Positions 26,301-41,300 of a DNA stretch of 64,000 nt are shown here, piece by piece. Origin of the DNA: Vanessa cardui (lineage: Eukaryota; Arthropoda; Insecta; Lepidoptera; Nymphalidae); contig NC_061154.1 in the NCBI RefSeq assembly GCF_905220365.1, positions 12,400,001 to 12,464,000 on the forward strand. Reading direction: 5' to 3'. Made by a program: the position numbers and the translations under genes. Under the pieces are notes generated by a model. The model did no database searches and was not told where the DNA came from. It was given only the letters and a program-made list of their open reading frames with translations. Within the stretch, counting starts at the first letter, position 1, and each line of letters begins with the position of its first letter.

Positions 26301-29300
26301 TTATTTCATAAAATTTACAATGTAATGTAGAATTCAGCCATTGCCAATCTCCACTGTAAAAAAAAACATAATCGCAATATTTCAAAAAAGGTTTGTCTTT
26401 CCACGAGACAAATAAAATAAAATGGATTATTATTACAAAATCATTTTATTGCAACACCGTAAGAAACAATACCAACCTTTAAAAAGAGCAGTGGAGAATG
26501 CAATTTAAATATTGAAATAGTAAAATAATAATTGAAATATTTAAACCAAAAGCAATATCAGTTTATTATTTATCATTTGTAAAAACTTCCAAGAAAATTG
26601 GCAACAAGACAGAAGTACATATATTAGAATAATGTTCCATGTTTCTTTTTTCATATAAAAATCAATGTTTATTGATTTTTATTCTTTTTTCAGATACTTA
26701 GCCTATAAAGCCAACACATATTGTATAAAATAGTATGGAACGACGAACACCTTAAATTCCACGGGAACTGGCGTATTGTTTCTTACGGAGTCAGCGTACG
26801 ATGAGATCGAATGAGAGCTGTGACAACATAAACCATAAGATAACTCGTCTTGTATACCTTTCGCATAGCTTTAAATATAATTCACAAATGAAAATAAATT
26901 CGCTCTGTCATAATTTATATACAGCGCCGTATAAAATATCATTTAATAAATAAATTCATTCGCAATAAAAGCATCGCTGATTCGACCATTTGTATGTTTA
27001 GCTTCATTATTAAAGCATAAAATAATTAACATTTAATTTAAAATTAAACGCAAGCGGAGATACGAAGTTTAATATTTGCCGAGTTTATTTATATGAAAAA
27101 CAAATATATCCATGAAATTATACACTTTGATATTAAATTTAATTAACTTTGACATGAGGATAAATATTAACACGCCAATTTTCATCAAATAACGTATTTT
27201 ATATTTTAAAACTTAAATGATAAATATTTAAAATACGAATATTAATTATCGCTCCTTAAATTTGCATTAATCAAATATGATTTAAAATTGAAGCAATCTG
27301 AGTGAAAATATGAATATTGTTATATCGTACGAAATGCCTGGCCGTCTACCTCGAAGAAAACTACTATATTGAATAAGATCTATATCGCTCTAACACAATG
27401 TTCTGGACGGATGAAAATTCCCTAAAACTGCAATTAATAAGATAAACCTCAAGTTTATTATGTCTGCGTTATTGGCATGGCTGTTTAAGCACGGCTGTAA
27501 ATTGATTGAAGAAGACTCGAGCATTTGACGACCGCTTACAGCCAGCTACATCAACTATATCATTATTCACAGTCACAAAATTAGTTCGAGGAGAAATCCT
27601 ACCAATAAAAAAAAATACAATATAATATGTCGTATTTAACGCCACCTTATATAAAAAGACTTAGCTGTTAATTAAAAGGTTAATTTAATTACTTGGGTGA
27701 GACATGTGAATAAGATGGACTGTCCGAATTTCACCATTTCGAGAATCGTACATGATAATTTTGACATGTGAACAATTAATGTATTTACTTGGTGATAGGG
27801 CTTTTGGAGTACCGCCCACTCCTCACATTTTCTACCACCAGAGAACAGTAATCAACATTTTTGTATGTGATATTTAACCACCTTAGGAGCTACTACGATT
27901 TGGCCTCTATTAAAATATGTTATATGTTAAAATAAGTATGCACTTTGATTTCCACGCTTCCATTACAGTCTTAAAAGGCGAACAAAAGCCATCAAGGAAA
28001 CACGACGAGGATAATTATTCATGAAAGCGACATTTATGTGCTTCCAAATTTAAAAAGAGACAGAGATTACATGAGATTTAATTTTTAGCCCAAACTTTAA
28101 GACGCTACTTCGTCAGATTTTGAGGTTAATTATTTTTTCAAGGTGTTATATTATGGCATGAAAAGAAAATTAAAAATTTCTTAAATTGAGTGAAGATATT
28201 ATGGCATTAAAAGTCATAATCTATTAAGTGAAGTAAAAGAACATTAAATATGCATTCCATTCCTGAGAAACGGAATCGGAATAAAATACTTATTAAACTT
28301 TTTATTTAGTTTAGTCGTGACAAGTCATGGCCCCGTTTTTTTGTTAACATTTAAGACCGTTTTAATTCAAAGAAAATATGTGTTCCTGTATAAATTGATC
28401 CGTCATTGTCGTAAAATTTATACTAACGCCGTCCGAATATAAAATCACATATGAATACCACTGAACTTTCGACGAAATATATTCTCTGCACAAACTTCAA
28501 GGAAATGTATAAAAGTTGGAAGTTGATTTACGTCTTCATTTCTTATTTGATTACGCGTTTAAAAAGAATTAGGTTTCCAATAAAATCTATTAATTTCCTC
28601 TAACTTTATGTTTACTGCTTGGAACAAATAAACAAAATAAATTTAGCTTTGCTTAGAACTGATATAAAAAATATTTTCTTAAAAGAGCCTGTACAGTCTA
28701 GAACCAGACGTCTCTCACTTACTTTGTTGTATATTTCTTATAAAAAGATTACGTATAGGTACTTGAGATTCTTGGATCCAGTTTCGAAGAATACAAATTC
28801 CCTATGGATGTGATGGATAAGTTACACCGACGGGTACATTTCAATTCAAGTCTATCGTATTTGATACGTCTCTAAAGTGTTACAAGTGTGGAGAATACAA
28901 CTATAAGCTTCTTATCAACTAAATATATGTTACCATATATAAATATTTCTAACAACTGTATGTGTAAATATTTACCGGATTAATTTTTATAGTAAAATAA
29001 ATTGATACGTCCGCAAAATATAAATAAACATCGCTCCGAAACGAATTTCTTAATATATATGACGTCAAGCTCGACCTATTTCAATACAGATCATACATTT
29101 CGTTAAACAGTCGTAATCACAGTTCGTATCACTCGATAATTAATTTGGTGTATTTGAAATTTATTTCAAATCGCTTTCATTATTTTCTTAATTATTATTT
29201 TATATATTATATCTTTTAAAGAACTTTCAACCTAAGTTTTAAGAACTGACATCGTCCTATTATAACAGTTTTTACTTCATATCCTCGTTGAGAAATAAGT

Positions 29301-32300
29301 AACACAAATCCAATCAAATAAAAAACCACGAACTGATTAAAACTTAAACACAAAATATTTTAATCTTTTAATTTTCAATCTAAATAAATGACCAAGTCAA
29401 ATAAATCATATTGCTTTGAAAAACCATAACATTATATCATACACGTATCCACGCAAAGTCGGGCCAGATCAACCCTCTCAGATAGCTACCCTACGAGCTC
29501 GCAAGTAAGCTGTACTATTATAAATATTTTTAAGTCGCTACATTATATCAAACATCACTTAAACAAACACAAAACAATGTTGCCAAACATTAAATCGCAT
29601 TCGTATAAACAATCTGCATTAAATCTCACTGACCGTTATAAACTAGAGCGAAGAAAGCCTTCTTCACGAGCAACTGGGTGTCGAAGACCACCAGCTTAGC
29701 GGACGTTGGGATGAGATCGTAGCATTTGTGGAACTTGAAAAACTTCACGAATATCTGCGACTCATCTTCCTCTGAAAAACGATAAATATAATGAACATAA
29801 GTAAAATGAAATAAAATCATTACAAAATATTAATACACTTAGTACAACTAAGCGAAATAAAATATTTAAAGATAATGTTAAAACATTTATTCAATTGCGA
29901 TAAAGGCATTTCAGTTTCTCTCTTACTTTTTAACTGCTTTAAGGTAACAACAAAACTAAATTCTAGCAATGCATATTTTTTCTTTATCATCTTTAAAAAT
30001 AAATGAAAGTCAAAAATTTTATGTCAGAACAGTGTGCTGGTAAAACAAATTTGGCCGTTACTACAAATGTAAAATATTCGTAATTAGGTTGTTTTCTATA
30101 ATAATTAAATATCAAAATATAGTTTATAAAGCTATAATGTTGAAATTTTTTTTTATCGTAATAATAATAATATCTTCGCTTTTGTATATTTACAGAAATT
30201 TAAAGCAATGAAAGATAAATATTGTAAAAATACATTAAATATGTAGCTCAATAACTGACAGCTTTGTTTTTTCCTCAATTTTAATGTGACGAGGAAGTAC
30301 AGGCCAGGAAATAACATCTTAGATTACGACAGATGCCTACACAGAAAATACTCTAACAAACATATGAACATAAACGTTATTACGCAAAACATTTCAAAGA
30401 ATTATTTTAATAACACTACTTGTACCGACCACTAAATATGATCGCAATTAAATTTTATATAATTCTATATTCTGTTTTAAAACGTATCAAATAATTATTT
30501 AACATCTACTCAGATAATTATTTACTGTAATATTTTAATGGAATTATATATATTTGCTTTATATTTGGATATATGATTTTCAATCATACTAAAAGGATAC
30601 CTTCAGGTATTCTCATGAAAAATATTAAGAGACGATATTGGTTATATACGATACATTTTCTTATATTTACGAATTTTATTATCATAGAGACGTTTCAAGT
30701 TACATACCATTGTGTATCCTACTAGTTTAATTAAATATATATTATGAAACTAGCATTTGTTCTGTTTACGTATAGAAAATAGGTCTACAAACTGTAATTC
30801 ATAAGCGTCCAAACCCATTCGTAAAAATCGCAGTCGAACAGCATACATAATGTCTATCGGTTCTGTTAACAGGCTAAATTTAAAGCAACTTATTAAGGTT
30901 TAATTAAGTAACAATAAGGATTATTTTGAAATTATTTTCTTGTGCTGATATTCAATAAACTTCAAAGTTAACATTAGTTCAGTCAGACGAGCCTTCTCCG
31001 CATTATCAATGTGTACTGAAGCGGACTTATGTTCGCTTTGACAGCGACATTCACGACCTATTTTAATGATACTAATAATTTAGAAAAATAGGAAACAACA
31101 AATTATTTTCATGGTACGTGTTTCAGAGTAATCGTATACTAATTACTTGATAACGATTTAATACTGAAAGTATGTATTTTGATTAAATTTATAAAATTAT
31201 TTCATAACAAAAAATAAACATATAGTTATAAATAGTTTAAATGTTATTAAAATCTCCACATAATTATAATTCGTAAAAAGTACCAATGTAAGTCCATCCA
31301 ATCATTAACTTTTTGACAGTTTACTTAGAAGGTAACTATTGCAGATTTCGTTAACTGAAAGATGTGCGATAAAACTACGTGTAAACTGCTTAGTTTTATT
31401 TATCTTATTTACGAGTTCTTACATACACTTTGATATCGTTAATGTATCCGTTTCATCTTAAAAAACGATTATTTTCATGTGTCGTAAATATAGTTACATT
31501 TTATGGCACTTAATGTCGTGATCGAATGTGTTCACTGCAAATAAATAAATCAAATAAATCGTTTTATGCGTAGATGAATCATTTTATGAAAATATTTTAC
31601 ATTTACTTAAATATTAATAAACTATTTAATCAAATAACCCAATATGCCTATATTTAAAAAAAAGATTAGACATTTATTATGAAAGAAAACTATAAGATAT
31701 TAATATACTTTATAACCCTCTGTGACAGTCAGAGATAATGTAGCTTTCTTGGTAGAAAAAATCAATAGTGTTTTTTAGAAATGAGTTCAGTTTGCCAATT
31801 AATAATTAATTATTATAGATTTAAAAACTACCATGCTATATAAATTGTTACGCAAACTGATAAACATTGCAATAATATGTTGTATATACGTAATAGCGTA
31901 CATGAATAGATCCTAGTAATATGAATCTTTTTACCCGTTCGTCGAAACAACCCACTACGTACTAGTTGAATATTTGTTGTAGAAACGCTCGCGTACCTCA
32001 AAAACTTATTCAAAACAAATATGTACTCAAACAAGGTACACCAAAATAATAATGAAACCCGAAAGATACTTCATCGTCAATCCGTCTTGAGAAATAACTT
32101 TTAATTAAAAATTTTCCTTCTTATTCCAGCGCACCAGCGTATCGTAGCAGTGGTAAACAAATAACATAATTATGCTTCATCTGAACCAAAACAAAAATGC
32201 AACACACAAACTCATCAAGATATATTTTCAGGTAGATTACAAGTTTTAAAATCTAAAAACAATTATTTTCCGATCCGACGAGCATTTTACTATCGCAAAA

Positions 32301-35300
32301 TTTCGTTCAGAAATTTTAATTGAACTAACCAAAACATCGTTAACGCTATATTCGACTTCGCCGTGCGGTAAATTAATTAATTTAATTTCCTTGTTATTCC
32401 GTTGCACCAACGAAATTTAAATTAAATTGGATTTCTATCCGAAAAAAATAAACCTGAGCTTAAAAAACTCACACTTCTAACAAAATTTTGCTAACAATAT
32501 AAACATTTTCTCGATTGAAAAAAAAATACTGCAAAAAAGGTAACTATATTGCATGACTGAAGAAAAACATAGAAATATTATAATTATTATAAAAAAAAAA
32601 TGTGAATACTACGTAAAGTGCAGTCCATACCTTAATTATAAACCAGCTATTGGCCTTGCATTGATTATACACTCTCATATGGCCTATCGCTTTTGTATCT
32701 TGTCAACAATGGTTAACCCAATGGAAGCACGTTTTTATAATAACACACCCTCGCAACGTTCTCCAAGTAATTCCCTTTACAGTGTACATAATCTGGTTCG
32801 TGAGACCCCTAGCGTCATATTATGCCGCCGGAACAATATACTATAACAAAAACCACTCGTGCAGATAACGAGAATTACGTAGCCATTATGTGAGGTGAAT
32901 ATTTGACACCTGCACAAGGCTCATTAGTTACCTTAAGGAATATAGATTCAATATCTCTTATTATTTTTTCTTTATAGTTCTAGTATGTAACCTACAGGAT
33001 AAATTATCTATTCTAGCACATTAAAAGAAGTTGAGGTAGTCGGGAAATCAAATCAGATGCACAAGCCTCTTACTAACTCTGTACTCGTACAATGCTTAAA
33101 ATGGCTATTTAAACATTGCACAAGTATGCAGTTTAAATATATTGAAAAAAAGACACCATAAGAAATCATTTAAAGGTAAAGCCGAAAAGCGTTCCAACTC
33201 TTAAAGTCGTCAACAAAATCGTTAATCTGTTTCAAGCACAGAAATTGCGATCTATTTATGTGGTAAGGAACCATTCAATAAATAATGTCTTATATGGGTT
33301 AAAGTTTAATTAATCAGTCAATCAATGGAGCTCAAAGCACGAGCACTAACACGTTGGACAACTGTCAACAACTTGACAGATCCGTTAGTTAATTATCTTA
33401 AATGACTTTATAATGAGAACATTGGCATTGCTAATTGTAGGACAGCCCACAAAAATTCTCTCATACAAATCGTTAGTTCATAAATTATAGCGTTGGTTCG
33501 TACATAAGTATCTAACAGTAAATTATGTGATAATGTGAAGCCAATTAGAATCATTCTTGATATATATTATTCAATCAAACGAATATTTTGAAGCTTTATT
33601 ATTGTTATTTAAGATTAAAATTCTAATATTTGAATTCGATTAACATTGAGCATGACTGTTAGTAGCTAATAGACCATTTCTAATGTACCAGACTCATATG
33701 TCCACGCAGCTATAATTGTATTTCAATATACCTAGGCGGAAAAATACAAGAACGTACAAACGGAACAAACGGACAAAGTAATTGAAATATGAAACAAAAA
33801 CTAGGTAACAATTTCTTATTTATGTATATATATATCTCCTTAAAAATATAAAGTTACTAGATGAGGACCGGCTTGCGTTGCAGTGGATCATTTAGTTAAT
33901 AATTACCTAATGTTTCCCACGCTACCTTCACGACCGTTGATGAACTATACATTAATATACATATGTATGTAGATGGTACTGGTACTATGTCAGAAATCTT
34001 CACGCGATGTAATATCAACAGCCGTACAGTGTTTTAACATAACCCGATGTATGAATTAAACATATACATTTTAAGACATACGTTAGGTGTTATTTCAACT
34101 ACCTTTATTTATTTGTAACTAATTAGTATGGATAAGTGCATATCTCGATTTTTCCGACCTATTGCGATATATGAAGAAACAATATGGTCGCCCGTGCTAA
34201 TTCATCCTATAAAACGCGATACGGACTTTTATACGAGTTAATTTTAAATATCTCGTTATATTATTAAAGGTATATAAGCATGTTTAAAATTAATGTTTTG
34301 GATCATAGAGAAAGCATTGTAAATATTATTTGTGTCGACTTATTAATAAATTGAACTTTTTATAGACATTTTGGAGAAAAACAAATCTCATAAACAAAGT
34401 TTTGGTGCATCGGTTAAAGTTCACTACATATGCGCCTGGCACATTTGTGTCACTGCAAATATGCAATATAATGACATACTAAATAACTCTCCCGAAACTG
34501 TAGACTAATATAGCATTCAAAGTTACCTATCAATATTACGAATTTTTCGTGAAACCAAACAAATTTTGAAGTTAATATTAATTTGGTACGATTATAATCC
34601 ACTTGTAAATAAATAAAAGTTACAAAGCGGAAAATTTTCAAAACAAAAGATATTTTTTTCAGCACTGTACACTATTTTTTTCTTTTCAAGTATCACCTTC
34701 CACTTCAATACATAAAGAAAATCAGGATAAGTTTTCTAACCTTCAAATACATATTTCCAATCGAAATGGGTTGGAGTAGTCCTCGACTTTGTCGTCTTAA
34801 AGAATACTCGAAGTTAAAAAAAATCACCCTCATCTTATCGATTTTTTGGGAGTGTATGTACCATTAACAGAAACTTGCATAGGCTCAGAATCAATCTACT
34901 GAGCTTACGTCTAATTGACAGTAACAAACCGCACCAAATCTGTTTAGCATCTTCACACTCAAGAAATTACTTGATGACAAATGATAATTTGGTGTTGCTT
35001 TTAATGCGACGTAAACAATCCAGACAGAGTCTCTCCATCTTCAACAGGGTGTTGTTATGCCAAGTTTATTATGTTGTCTATCTTCATAATTGTATATCAT
35101 ACAAAAACATGTACTGTTTCCTATTCAGGTAACTTTGAACAATATTTTATTAATTTTTTTTTTATTTGACATGGCGTTGTCATCAATCGTCTGCCCTGAA
35201 AAGCGGTGATATTCATACCTTTCTCGATCTTTTTCAAAGCACGCCACTTGTAAATCGTGTGTGTTCCATAAGGCATTCATAACGGTTTCAGTGGAAGTTT

Positions 35301-38300
35301 TCTTTGGTCTTGACTCTTGACCAAGTTCAAGTTAAAGTTCTTGTATCTGTATCGCATCGTGTTGTTCAATTATATTAATATTACAGTCTTCTTTTGGTTC
35401 GACTTGTTTGTTGAATTATTTCATGGATAACGCATAGACGGTATAGATTTCAACTAAAGTAAGTAAGCCTGATTCCATCTCTTACCTGTTATATAATTTT
35501 TTTTTATACGGAAGTAAATAAGGTTTAATATCTTCATAATCTTTATGTTTCATGACAACGCGTAAAGATAAAAATTGGGAGAAATCTTTGGCATTTCGAC
35601 AAGACTTATTAGTGGTCACGACATAATCGTTTGTTTGTTTATTTATTTCATTCAATATCTAAAGCAAGCTCATCGACGCTAAGGTCACAATAACGTCATC
35701 TAGAACCTCGTGTGACGTAACATTAAATCTAGGTGATACATATCCGAGGAGCGGAAATAGTACAGCTAAAATTATTTATAGTTAGTTGGCTTATGAATCC
35801 ATAAATTTGTGCACAAGGATAACCAAAGCAACAAATGTATTTATAATTATTTATTAGGTTGCAGTGAACGTCTAAATATTGCAATTAATAATTTATTTAC
35901 TACCTAACAAATCCTGGGTTAGTATTGAAAATAAACTCAAATGGTTTTATAGTTAAGCAATGCACGATAACAAAATACAAAACACATACGACTTGACAAT
36001 ATCGGGATCGTGTAAACAGTGTAAGACATCAGTTTCGAATTGCCCCAAAGATAATATAACACTGATCTGTCAAGGTGAAGTCTTGTCTTAGTGTGAAATT
36101 GCTTAAGAAGATATTTAATATTATTATTGATGTTCATTCGGCATACGCGTCAAAAATAATTTGAAATAAACACCTTTTGTGTCTTTGTTCTCTTTGTTTA
36201 AAATTAAAAACCCGTGCTTTACCACAATTATGTTAAGTAATTGCAAGAATACTTTCATTTCGGGACTTGAAAGTGCTTTTCATTATTAAGTGATACTAAT
36301 AAACACAAACTAAAAATGTTTATGCATTACTGAAGCTGAAAACGTCAAGCCGCGCGTGTAAATGACAAGACGCAGACTAAGCGTGGGAGATGTAAACAAG
36401 CCGACACCTTTTAGTAACCAGTCGGCAAGAAACGCTTTCCACGCTCGGCCGACTGCCTCGAACTCTTTGATAAGCTCGATAGAGTAGACGGACTCCTCGT
36501 CGTCTTCGACGGCGAGAGCAGGATTGTCCGAGAAGTAGTGTAGGCGCAGCATGCGCAGGGCACGGGCGGCGCATCGCCCGCCGCCACTCGGTGCGGCCCG
36601 CCGCGCCTCCCACGGCTCACTGCTAATTATAATACTCGAGTGCGCGGGCCACAGCCGATGCGCCTCACCGCGCCCGATACGCACTCGTTGCGAGTCGCGA
36701 CGAACTTGAAACAAGCCACGCTTGCCACTCGGCGCGCCCGCATCGGCGTCCGCGCACTGCCACCGTTTGGCGTTCCACACCGGCCGGCCTACGCCCACCC
36801 CGCTGTACTGGGGAGACGCGACTACATCGTACCCGATACTCTACTACTCTTATGTGTATATTTCACTAAGCTAAATATAGTCTGCACCTGATCCAATTAT
36901 ATCACGAACTCAGTGTCAGTAACTTAATCTATAATAACAATCAAAATCACACACGAGCGTGTATTCAGTGTAAATATAAACAATTTCATTTTTTAATATA
37001 TATTCTGTTCAAATATGTTAAGTTTGGTGTATTCGGACAAACGACAATTTAATTGTGGAAGGAGCACTAGGATGCACATGGTGTGCAGATTAAAATACAA
37101 AAACATTATAGTGTTATCTCAGAATAACTAGCGAAATGTGAAGCATTCTTATTACATTGTTGAACATTGTACAAATTATAAATACTGCTATTGCAAACCG
37201 TACGACCGCATGGCTATAGCGTAGTTAGGACGCAAGAATTGATCTTTATTTAATGTTCCTCTTAGTGAGTACTTGTACTTTTAGGTACGTAAATTAATAA
37301 GAAATTTGACACATGTTTAAGTTGATTACAGTTTTCACGGTAAACAAGTGATATAATTAAAAAAATAAAAGGATCTTCCTCCTTCCGGTAATGAGATTGT
37401 CGCCGAGGTTATATTAATTGTAATATCAGACACATGTATTAACCTTCAAAGACAAGAGTCGTGACATAACACGGAAACTGGTAGTAGATCTATGGCCCCA
37501 AATACGAAATTTATACATTTTATACTTACAACTTCAGCATTTTGAAAAAAATTCTATAAAGCCACGTCTAATATTTTTATTGCGCCATATATTTGAGTTT
37601 GTATACATTAAATATAAAAAGAATAATTTATATCACACCTTTCAATAACAGTAACTGGTCTTGATGTACGATGTTATAACGCATCCTAAACAATATAATA
37701 ACAACAGATGTAATATATCAAAGCCGAAGAACTACCAGCTAGTTGAACTAATAAAATTAACCACACACTATGGCGGAATAAATAATATATCGCGTTTATC
37801 GTATCACAGTAGTCGTAAACATTACACACAATCAAACTGTCAACATGACATTTTACAACAGATAATAAAAAAGGCCGTTTTCGTTTAAAAATACACATAG
37901 CGACAATTCTGTTTGTTTTGATAACAGTCGGCTAAACTAAACTTATCATTTACTCGTTATATAGGCTTTTTTGTTTTATGACGTAACGTTGTTGGTTAGT
38001 TTTTTTTTTATTTTCAGAGGCCACGAATCATATATAAATGCAAATTTTAATCGTCAACCAACAACAGATATTAGAATTACTTGACGAATTTAATTTGCAT
38101 TGTAATATTATTGTATGTAGATGATTTTTTTGAAATAGCAACACATCAACCGTACCAATTTAAAACATTTAGCTTTAAACTTACATAATAATATAATTAT
38201 GATTTGAACTCTATATAGAGTAACAATTCAAATTTACGAAATAAATAAAATTATCACAGAATGATTTATTAATAAGGTTAAAACAAACAAAGCTTTAGTA

Positions 38301-41300
38301 GATATTTTAGAATTATTTTGAATATATCCGAGCAGACCAAGACACATGCGACACAATAGAAAACCAAAACGTGCATCTAAGCTTAAAAGACGAGGCCTTG
38401 GAAACAAGTTCAAGAGATGAAGGTCTCGATCAAAGAACAGACTTCAATATGCCTCAAAACACGTGAATTGATTTTACATTCATTGTATTTACATAATGAT
38501 ATGAAATGATAAATATATATTGATTTTATTTATTAGTTAGATAAACTAAGAACATTTTTATTGAAGGACTCCTTTAATGTAATACTCCACGGTTCAGGAA
38601 ATATAATTACGGGCAAAGTGCACTCCCTGCAACCTTTATAATATTCAAAGCGATACGATAAAATTATATTATATGGGCTTCCTATTTTAGATTAATTATT
38701 ATAACATATTTTGACCAATTACGATGAAAGTTAGTATGTGTATTTTTCGTGTTTTGTACCAACTACTTTACTGGAACTCACCGCCAGATGGCATTGCGCG
38801 TTAATTTCTGTACCGTTCAAACGATCGCTATGACTATTAGTTTAGTTAGATCGTCATATCTTGTTAGACAATTATAACATATCTATGAACGAAGCATTAC
38901 ATTTACAAATCGCTTATATTCTTCTATTTTACACTACCTACAATTTACCTAGTTATATTTTACTAAGTTACAAAATTATTAACCATAAATTTGCTCAATC
39001 AAGCATTGCGCCTCTCTATATTAAATTATCGAAGTTGTAATAAAATAAACTTTATAAATATTATAAACTATATACCTTTACTCACTTTACGCTTACGCAC
39101 ACTAAGACGTCTTGGAAGAAGTAATACCAATTTAACGGGATGGGGTGCGCCTTCGTAATTAGATAGGTCAATAACTACCCTTACAATCGCTTAGTATCAT
39201 ATAGAACAACATACGCCCAGTTTTGCTAGTATAACTTAATATTAATATTTCATATAAATCTAAAGAAAATTTATACTGCAACTGAACACATAGACTTGTT
39301 ATGGTTTTGAATAAAGATATGAATACATTGAAAATACGTAGATTAAATTAATAATTTCAGCTCTGTATATTTAAGAATGTGTTTGCTTCAAATGTTTATA
39401 CTCATTTAAAGAGTTTATTTCAAAAACCACTTTTTGCCATTTTACAGCTCAGAGGTGAGTTTTGGATTTGTTCTTACATAATAGCTCAACATACCAATTT
39501 CAATTACAGCGACCAATCTCAACTGATACTACCAAAATGCAAAGGAGATACAATATTATACAATGTTATGTCTCAAACTACACACTCTTTAATCCCTCAG
39601 CCTCACGATTCGACACGAGCGGAGATCGGGCAGACGCAGAACCAGTGATTTAGGTTCTTCCCGAGGCACAGGAGAGTAAGCAATTTTAATCTTAACTTCT
39701 TTAAGAAAAAATCTTAATAGAAAAACTAGAGATCTTTAAGTGCCTCTACCCAGAAGTGGCCCTACCTAAAAGTCATTTACTGATAATAACCAATCAAATT
39801 ACAAATCATCCCAAGTTTCTTACTTACAATGTTATTCGTGGAACTAGAATTTTCTTTGTTTTTACTTGAGAATGCTTACCTTCAGCTGAGTAGTCTCGAC
39901 AATCGAAATTACCACTTTAGGAAATATAAATCGTTTAATACACCGTCATTTCGCAGGCTAACAAGATATTTGTAGATATGATCTTTGAGTAGTAATTACA
40001 CTGGGTCACTCATTATTCCTACCGGAACATGTATTCATACAAAGTACAAAACTTAATCAACATTAGGTACTTGTAATATGTTGATTGTTATTAAAACGAA
40101 ATAAAATATTTCATGACACAGTTTATTAATCTGTTTAGATTTATAGATATCATTGATAGGTTTGGATATTATTTTATTAATTCCCAATATTTAATCTTAC
40201 GCAATTGTTATCGAAATGAAATCGTACGTAGACATATGAACTGCTTATGCCCGATATTTTATATCAAATAAAGGTATGGTAGATTATTTATAAAATGCGT
40301 TTGTGAAATTGAAATAAGTATGAAAGATAGCATATAATATTAACATTACTTTATCATGCACGTGTGTGTATAACAATTGGTATTGTCCGATCGTTTTGTA
40401 TTGTCTGCGCTTATAAATTTCTAGTGTATCAAAAAAGTAATTTGAGTAACAAAAATGACCTACACATATGCAACAATGTGCACATTCTCTTTCATAATTA
40501 TTTATTTATATACTAAGTTGCAATATAATACAATTGAAAACGTTCTTACATTTTTAATAATTTCGTCTACGTAATACATTATATTTATTGTGTGTTCAGG
40601 CATATTTTTATTTTTATGGATGATTTTGCATTGGATTCACTCTCCAAGGCTAGGTATTGGATTTTATTCAGAGTCAATACTGAAGCGTAACTTCGAACAT
40701 TATTATTTGGGAGGTGAATATGCAAACACTTTGCATTTCTACGCACTGTGTCAAAAGTCAAAACAAAAAGTGTAAATATATAAACTTTAAAATTTCAACA
40801 CAATCGCACCAACGCTGGATGAACGTAGAATACCTACAGATACAAGCATTATTTTTGTTCGAAGATTTGGAATGATTGTTTATCTCTATTTTTATTGTTT
40901 TCATAAAAAGAAAAACGTTTGTATTTCTTTATTACTATTTTGTGGTGGAAAAATATTATTGTTGTTTAGATTATCATCTCATCAATATCGTAACGCCATA
41001 CCATTTCAACGTCACCGCTCGTCAAAGAACTATTTTCGTTTTTAAATCCGTTCGGTGACCGTCTCTGTATATAAATAACCACTTCCGTCAGCATTTTGCG
41101 CGCTATAGACAATCCTTACGGGAAACATTTATAAAGACAATAATTATGAGTATAAAATATATACGATTGTTTTTGTATTGTCCGCGTTTTACATTTCTAA
41201 TAAATCGAAAAAGTAGAATAATAAAAATGACCTACATATATTCATATTCACACTTAACCATTTTATATATTATATAAATTGCTTAATCTGTGTTTAGGCG

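Larger units (their letters stand above)
22670..29633 (-). other. AMPK gamma intron 4 (7.0 kb)
   Basis: It holds a second-family repeat fragment (23385-23510), a Helitron-type 3' end (23850-23885) and a 33-bp tandem duplication (24660-24724). A 70-codon minus-strand frame at 25280-25492 has no splice partner and no recognised similarity. No further exon was found. Confidence 0.6.

Noticed and set aside
36553..36798. Upstream extension of the alternative AMPK gamma first exon
   Set aside because: The frame is open but begins at a GTG, and the residues look like translated CpG-rich 5' UTR; the first ATG is at 36550-36552.
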